This document shows positions 41,410 to 44,185 of a stretch of 44,185 nucleotides of DNA, in pieces (within the stretch, counting starts at the first letter, position 1; each line of letters opens with the position of its first letter). The notes beneath the pieces were generated by a model that had not been told where the DNA came from, searched no databases, and saw only the letters and a program-made list of their open reading frames with translations. This stretch comes from CAZJQD01 sp964548165 [NCBI: uncultured bacterium]. Lineage in GTDB: Bacteria > UBA8481. The stretch covers positions 38,835-83,019 of the forward strand of contig CAZJQD010000010.1 in NCBI GenBank assembly GCA_964548165.1, written 5' to 3'. Both the position numbers and the translations under genes were made by a program.

Positions 41410-42102
41410 ATGCATCGAGGGCACAAGTTCGCGGCGGTGATTCTTCTAGCAGTCATGGGGGCCATGGGGGCCGTTGCGGACCCGGAACTCGACGTCAGTC
41501 CCGGCTGGACGGATGGATTCTTCGACGGGAGCGATCACACGACGTCGGGGATCAACGTCTACATCCAGGAGCCGGACTGGGGAAGCATCCCGATGCCCTC
41601 CGGCCCGGTGCCCGTCGATGAATCGGAATACTCAGAGAAGACGACGCCCGACCTCGGCGACCTCCTGGAGACCCCGGACCCGAACGCGACCGAGACCGCA
41701 GCGGCCGCGAGTGCGCGCTACCTCGCCATCCGCTACGACGACAGCTCGGTGCAGGTCGTGCCGCTCCGCCACCCCTTCCGCCGCGTCGCGCGAATCCGCA
41801 CGATCCCGGAGGGCCCGACGCGCCGCGTCGGCGTCGGCTTCCAGGGTCGATGGAATGGACGCGAGTTCGGTCGCATCACGATCACGCGCACCGGCGACGC
41901 CTGGACCGGTACATCCGCCCGTCGCGGCCTCCGCTTCGAGGGCACAGTCCGGACCAACGGCGCCATGGAGGGCACCTGGTGCGACTCAACGCGCCGCAGT
42001 GGCCGCGCGCTCCTCGTCCTCTCCACCGACGGACAGTCCCTGACCATGACCCGCTTCCAGGGCCTGGACCGCGAGATCGGAACCATCACCGCGCGCCGCT
42101 GA
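41410..42102 (+). CDS. Hypothetical exported protein
   Basis: 230 aa. Signal peptide MHRGHKFAAVILLAVMGAMG with a likely cleavage after AVA at about residue 23. The mature part has an acidic N-terminal half and a beta-rich C-terminal half (GRITITRTGDAWTGTSARRG, RFEGTVRTNGAMEGTWCDST, LVLSTDGQSLTMTRFQG) whose alternating pattern suggests a small barrel or sandwich. I recognise no family. The start is at ATG 41410, preceded by two hairpins. It converges on the asparagine synthase gene, leaving only 17 bases between stops. Confidence 0.7.
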   Translation: MHRGHKFAAVILLAVMGAMGAVADPELDVSPGWTDGFFDGSDHTTSGINVYIQEPDWGSIPMPSGPVPVDESEYSEKTTPDLGDLLETPDPNATETAAAASARYLAIRYDDSSVQVVPLRHPFRRVARIRTIPEGPTRRVGVGFQGRWNGREFGRITITRTGDAWTGTSARRGLRFEGTVRTNGAMEGTWCDSTRRSGRALLVLSTDGQSLTMTRFQGLDREIGTITARR

Positions 42103-42119
42103 TAACGGGGGTCTGGCCT

Positions 42120-44000
42120 CTACCCGTCCACAAACTGGCGGTGCCAGAGCTCCAGCATCAATAGCGCCCAGAGCCTAAAGGCGTTGTTTCTTTGGCCGGA
42201 CTTGTGGTCGGCGATCAAGGCCTCGATGCACTCGCGGCGGAAGTAGCCGCGACTCAGGCTCTTGCTATCCAACAGCACCTCGCGCATGTAGTCATACAAC
42301 TCGCCGCGGAACCAGTGCGAGAGCGGAACGCTGAAGCCCATCTTCTTCCGATACATGATCTCGTGCGGGAGGATGCCGTGGTGAGCCTCCTTCAGGATCC
42401 GCTTCTGCGAGGTCAGATCCACCTTCCACTCCCGCGGCAACGACGCGGCGAACTCCATGACGCTCGTATCGAGGAGCGGCGAACGGGACTCCAGGGAGAC
42501 GGCCATCGTCGCGACGTCGACCTTCACGAGAAGCGTGTCCGGGAGATACATCAGCGTGTCCGCGCGAAGAGCCTTCTCGACGGCGTCCGAACCGACCTGC
42601 AAGAGACCGAGCAGGTAGGCGTCGGCGTCGTGGCCCGCGATCTTCTTCGCGAAATCGGGCGTGTACAGCTCCCCGCGCATCTCGCGATCGAAGTAGGCGA
42701 AGATCGAGAGATTGAAACGATCCGGGCCGAATCTCGAGGCCGCGGCGAACCGCCGAATCTTTCGGGGCAGAGACCGGTTGGCCGCGCCCTCCGGGATCCA
42801 ACGCGTCATGCGATACACGAGATCCCGGAGGCCCGGGGTCGTCGCGCGCGAATAGAGCTCCTGCACCAGGAGCGCCCGGTACCGCTCGTAGCCGCCGAAA
42901 TACTCGTCGCCGCCATCGCCGTTCAACGCCACCGTAACGCGACGTCGCGTCATCTCGCTGACGTAGTAGGTCGGCAGCGCCGATGAATCCGCGTAGGGCT
43001 GGTCATAGTGCCAGACGAGCTTGGGCAGGATCTCGATCGCCTTCGGCTCGACGATGAACTCCTCGTGCTCGGTGCCGAACTTCTGAGCCACGATCCGCGC
43101 GTACTTCGTCTCGTCGAAGTCGGCGCGTCCGAATCCGATCGAGAAGGTCTTCACCGGCCCCGACGAGCACTCGGCCATCGCCGCGACAACGGCGGAGGAA
43201 TCGACGCCGCCCGAGAGGAACGCGCCAAGCGGAACATCGGAGATCAGGCGACAACGCGTCGCATCGACGATCAGCTCCCGGAGCCGGACCTTCGCGTCCT
43301 CGTACGAGAGCGTCGTCTTCTTCGTCCAGTCGGCCTCCCAGTAGGTCTCGATCCGGGCGCCGCCGCCGGGCGTCCAGACGAGCGTGGAGGCGGGGGCCAG
43401 GCGATTCACCCCGCGAAAGATCGTCCGCGTACCCGGGATCGACTGGTAGGTCAGGTAGAGGTCGATGGCTTCAGGATCGACCTCGCGCGGGCAATTCGGG
43501 AGCGCCAGGAGCGCCTTGATCTCGGAGGCAAAGTGAAAGCCGCGCTCGTCCTCGAACCAGTAGACAGGCTTCTTCCCCGCTCGATCCCGCGACAGCACCA
43601 GCCGCCGCTCGCGCTCATCCCAGATCCCGTACGCGAACATGCCCCGGAGCGAGGCGGCGACGCGCGGCCCCTCGTCCTCGTAGAGGTGCAGGATCGCCTC
43701 CGTGTCCGAATGCGTCTGGAACCGGTGACCGCGCGCTTCGAGGAGTGGTCGGAGCTCGAGGAAGTTGTAGATCTCGCCGTTGAACGCGATCCAGACGCGC
43801 TCGTCCTCGTTGGGCATCGGCTGGGCGCCGCCGGCGAGATCGATGATCGAGAGCCGGCGGTGACCGAGCGTACAGCCGGGCCGGGCCTTGACGCCCTCGC
43901 CGTCCGGGCCGCGATGGACCAGCCGATCGGTCATGGCCTTGACGAGCGCCGGATCCGGGGTCGACCCGTCCCGCGAAGCGATCCCCGCGATACCACACAT
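42120..44000 (-). CDS. asnB: Asparagine synthase (glutamine-hydrolysing)
   Basis: 626 aa from ATG 44000, chosen because MCGIAG exposes the catalytic Cys2; an open frame extends six codons further. Glutaminase domain: HRGPDGEG, LGHRRLSIIDLAGGAQPM, FNGEIYNF. Synthetase domain: ATP-pyrophosphatase loop LSGGVDSSAV, GDGGDEYFGGYERY, and RKKMGFSVPLSHWF near the end. It transfers amide nitrogen from Gln to Asp via aspartyl-AMP. Members of this length and form are often found in exopolysaccharide or exosortase clusters, and the GspA-like ATPase at the other end of the window is of a related type, but no such cluster is visible here. Confidence 0.93.
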   Translation of the reverse strand: MCGIAGIASRDGSTPDPALVKAMTDRLVHRGPDGEGVKARPGCTLGHRRLSIIDLAGGAQPMPNEDERVWIAFNGEIYNFLELRPLLEARGHRFQTHSDTEAILHLYEDEGPRVAASLRGMFAYGIWDERERRLVLSRDRAGKKPVYWFEDERGFHFASEIKALLALPNCPREVDPEAIDLYLTYQSIPGTRTIFRGVNRLAPASTLVWTPGGGARIETYWEADWTKKTTLSYEDAKVRLRELIVDATRCRLISDVPLGAFLSGGVDSSAVVAAMAECSSGPVKTFSIGFGRADFDETKYARIVAQKFGTEHEEFIVEPKAIEILPKLVWHYDQPYADSSALPTYYVSEMTRRRVTVALNGDGGDEYFGGYERYRALLVQELYSRATTPGLRDLVYRMTRWIPEGAANRSLPRKIRRFAAASRFGPDRFNLSIFAYFDREMRGELYTPDFAKKIAGHDADAYLLGLLQVGSDAVEKALRADTLMYLPDTLLVKVDVATMAVSLESRSPLLDTSVMEFAASLPREWKVDLTSQKRILKEAHHGILPHEIMYRKKMGFSVPLSHWFRGELYDYMREVLLDSKSLSRGYFRRECIEALIADHKSGQRNNAFRLWALLMLELWHRQFVDG

Positions 44001-44090
44001 GGCGCCAGCGTACGCCAATCACGCCCGATTCTCCAGCGCTCCGACCAGTGTCAACGCAAAGCCGAGATGCGTTCACGGATTCCGCTCGCG

Positions 44091-44185
44091 TGCTGGACTG
44101 CATGAGCCGAACTCAAGCGGAGCCCCGGCTGGTTATCCCCGGTTCTGGGATGCCGGGGTGAGTCCTTCGGCGATGCAGTCCAGCA
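44091..44185. repeat. 95-bp palindromic repeat, copy 2
   Basis: Ends in a perfect 13-bp inverted repeat TGCTGGACTGCAT / ATGCAGTCCAGCA. It is the inverted counterpart of 24050-24144 and lies 91 bases upstream of asnB. Its last base is the last base of the window, so what lies beyond cannot be seen. Confidence 0.9.

Noticed and set aside
1-44185. CRISPR array, prophage, toxin-antitoxin or canonical defence island
   Set aside because: No regularly spaced repeats, integrase, phage structural gene or toxin-antitoxin pair was found. The patatin fusion is the only defence-like effector and lacks the usual neighbours.

Overview
This is a GC-rich (by eye about two-thirds G+C), gene-dense bacterial window with about 30 protein genes and one tRNA. 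The cell is Gram-negative: there are several lipobox proteins, an outer-membrane-type MltA lytic transglycosylase, a GspA/GspB-like pair, and a ComM/YifB homologue. The mix of CHASE2 cyclases, PEGA lipoproteins, HD-GYP, GT39 transferases and a FadI/FadJ beta-oxidation pair suggests an uncultured deltaproteobacterium-like or related high-GC lineage. I cannot place it more precisely from sequence alone.

Layout. 38-4117 (+): a GspA/ExeA-like AAA ATPase with a peptidoglycan-binding domain, a GspB-like protein carrying a FecR-type domain, and an MltA-family lytic transglycosylase. 4129-6611: a two-gene minus-strand operon (dCache-HAMP sensor protein, then a pentameric ligand-gated ion channel) bracketed by 34-bp direct repeats. 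6860-23954 (-): an acyl-CoA dehydrogenase homologue, a GT39-type glycosyltransferase, FadJ, FadI, a PaaK-like acyl-CoA ligase, a cNMP-like/P-loop/patatin fusion, ComM, a degenerate HD-GYP protein, and two paralogous PEGA lipoproteins. 24205-29106 (-): the housekeeping run infC-rpmI-rplT-pheS-pheT-zapB-like-zapA. 29377-31812 (+): a GT39-type transferase followed by a polyprenyl-phosphate-type GT2. 31831-32451 (-): a YpsA-type SLOG protein. 32472-39454 (-): two very large CHASE2 class III cyclases with a 4-bp overlap, preceded by tRNA-Val(CAC). 39736-42102 (+): a lipoprotein, a squalene/phytoene-synthase homologue and an exported protein. 42120-44000 (-): asparagine synthase.

The most striking system is the CHASE2 cyclase pair. 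The two catalytic domains align without a gap, and their catalytic residues are lost in a complementary way. The downstream gene keeps both metal-binding Asp residues and a conserved Arg but has lost the transition-state Asn/Arg. The upstream gene keeps Asn/Arg but has Ala, His and Ser where the Asp, Asp and Arg belong. This is the division of labour of the C1 and C2 halves of mammalian transmembrane adenylyl cyclases, here split over two translationally coupled bacterial genes. The pair predicts an obligate heterodimer with one composite active site.

A second candidate system is the ion channel whose start codon overlaps the stop codon of a dCache-HAMP protein that has no output domain. The window also holds several short dispersed repeat families: a 95-bp palindromic element whose second copy ends exactly at the window edge, a GC-rich hairpin element seen at fadI/fadJ and at the start of comM, GTGTCAGGCT-cored repeats, and a CACAGAG-type inverted repeat.
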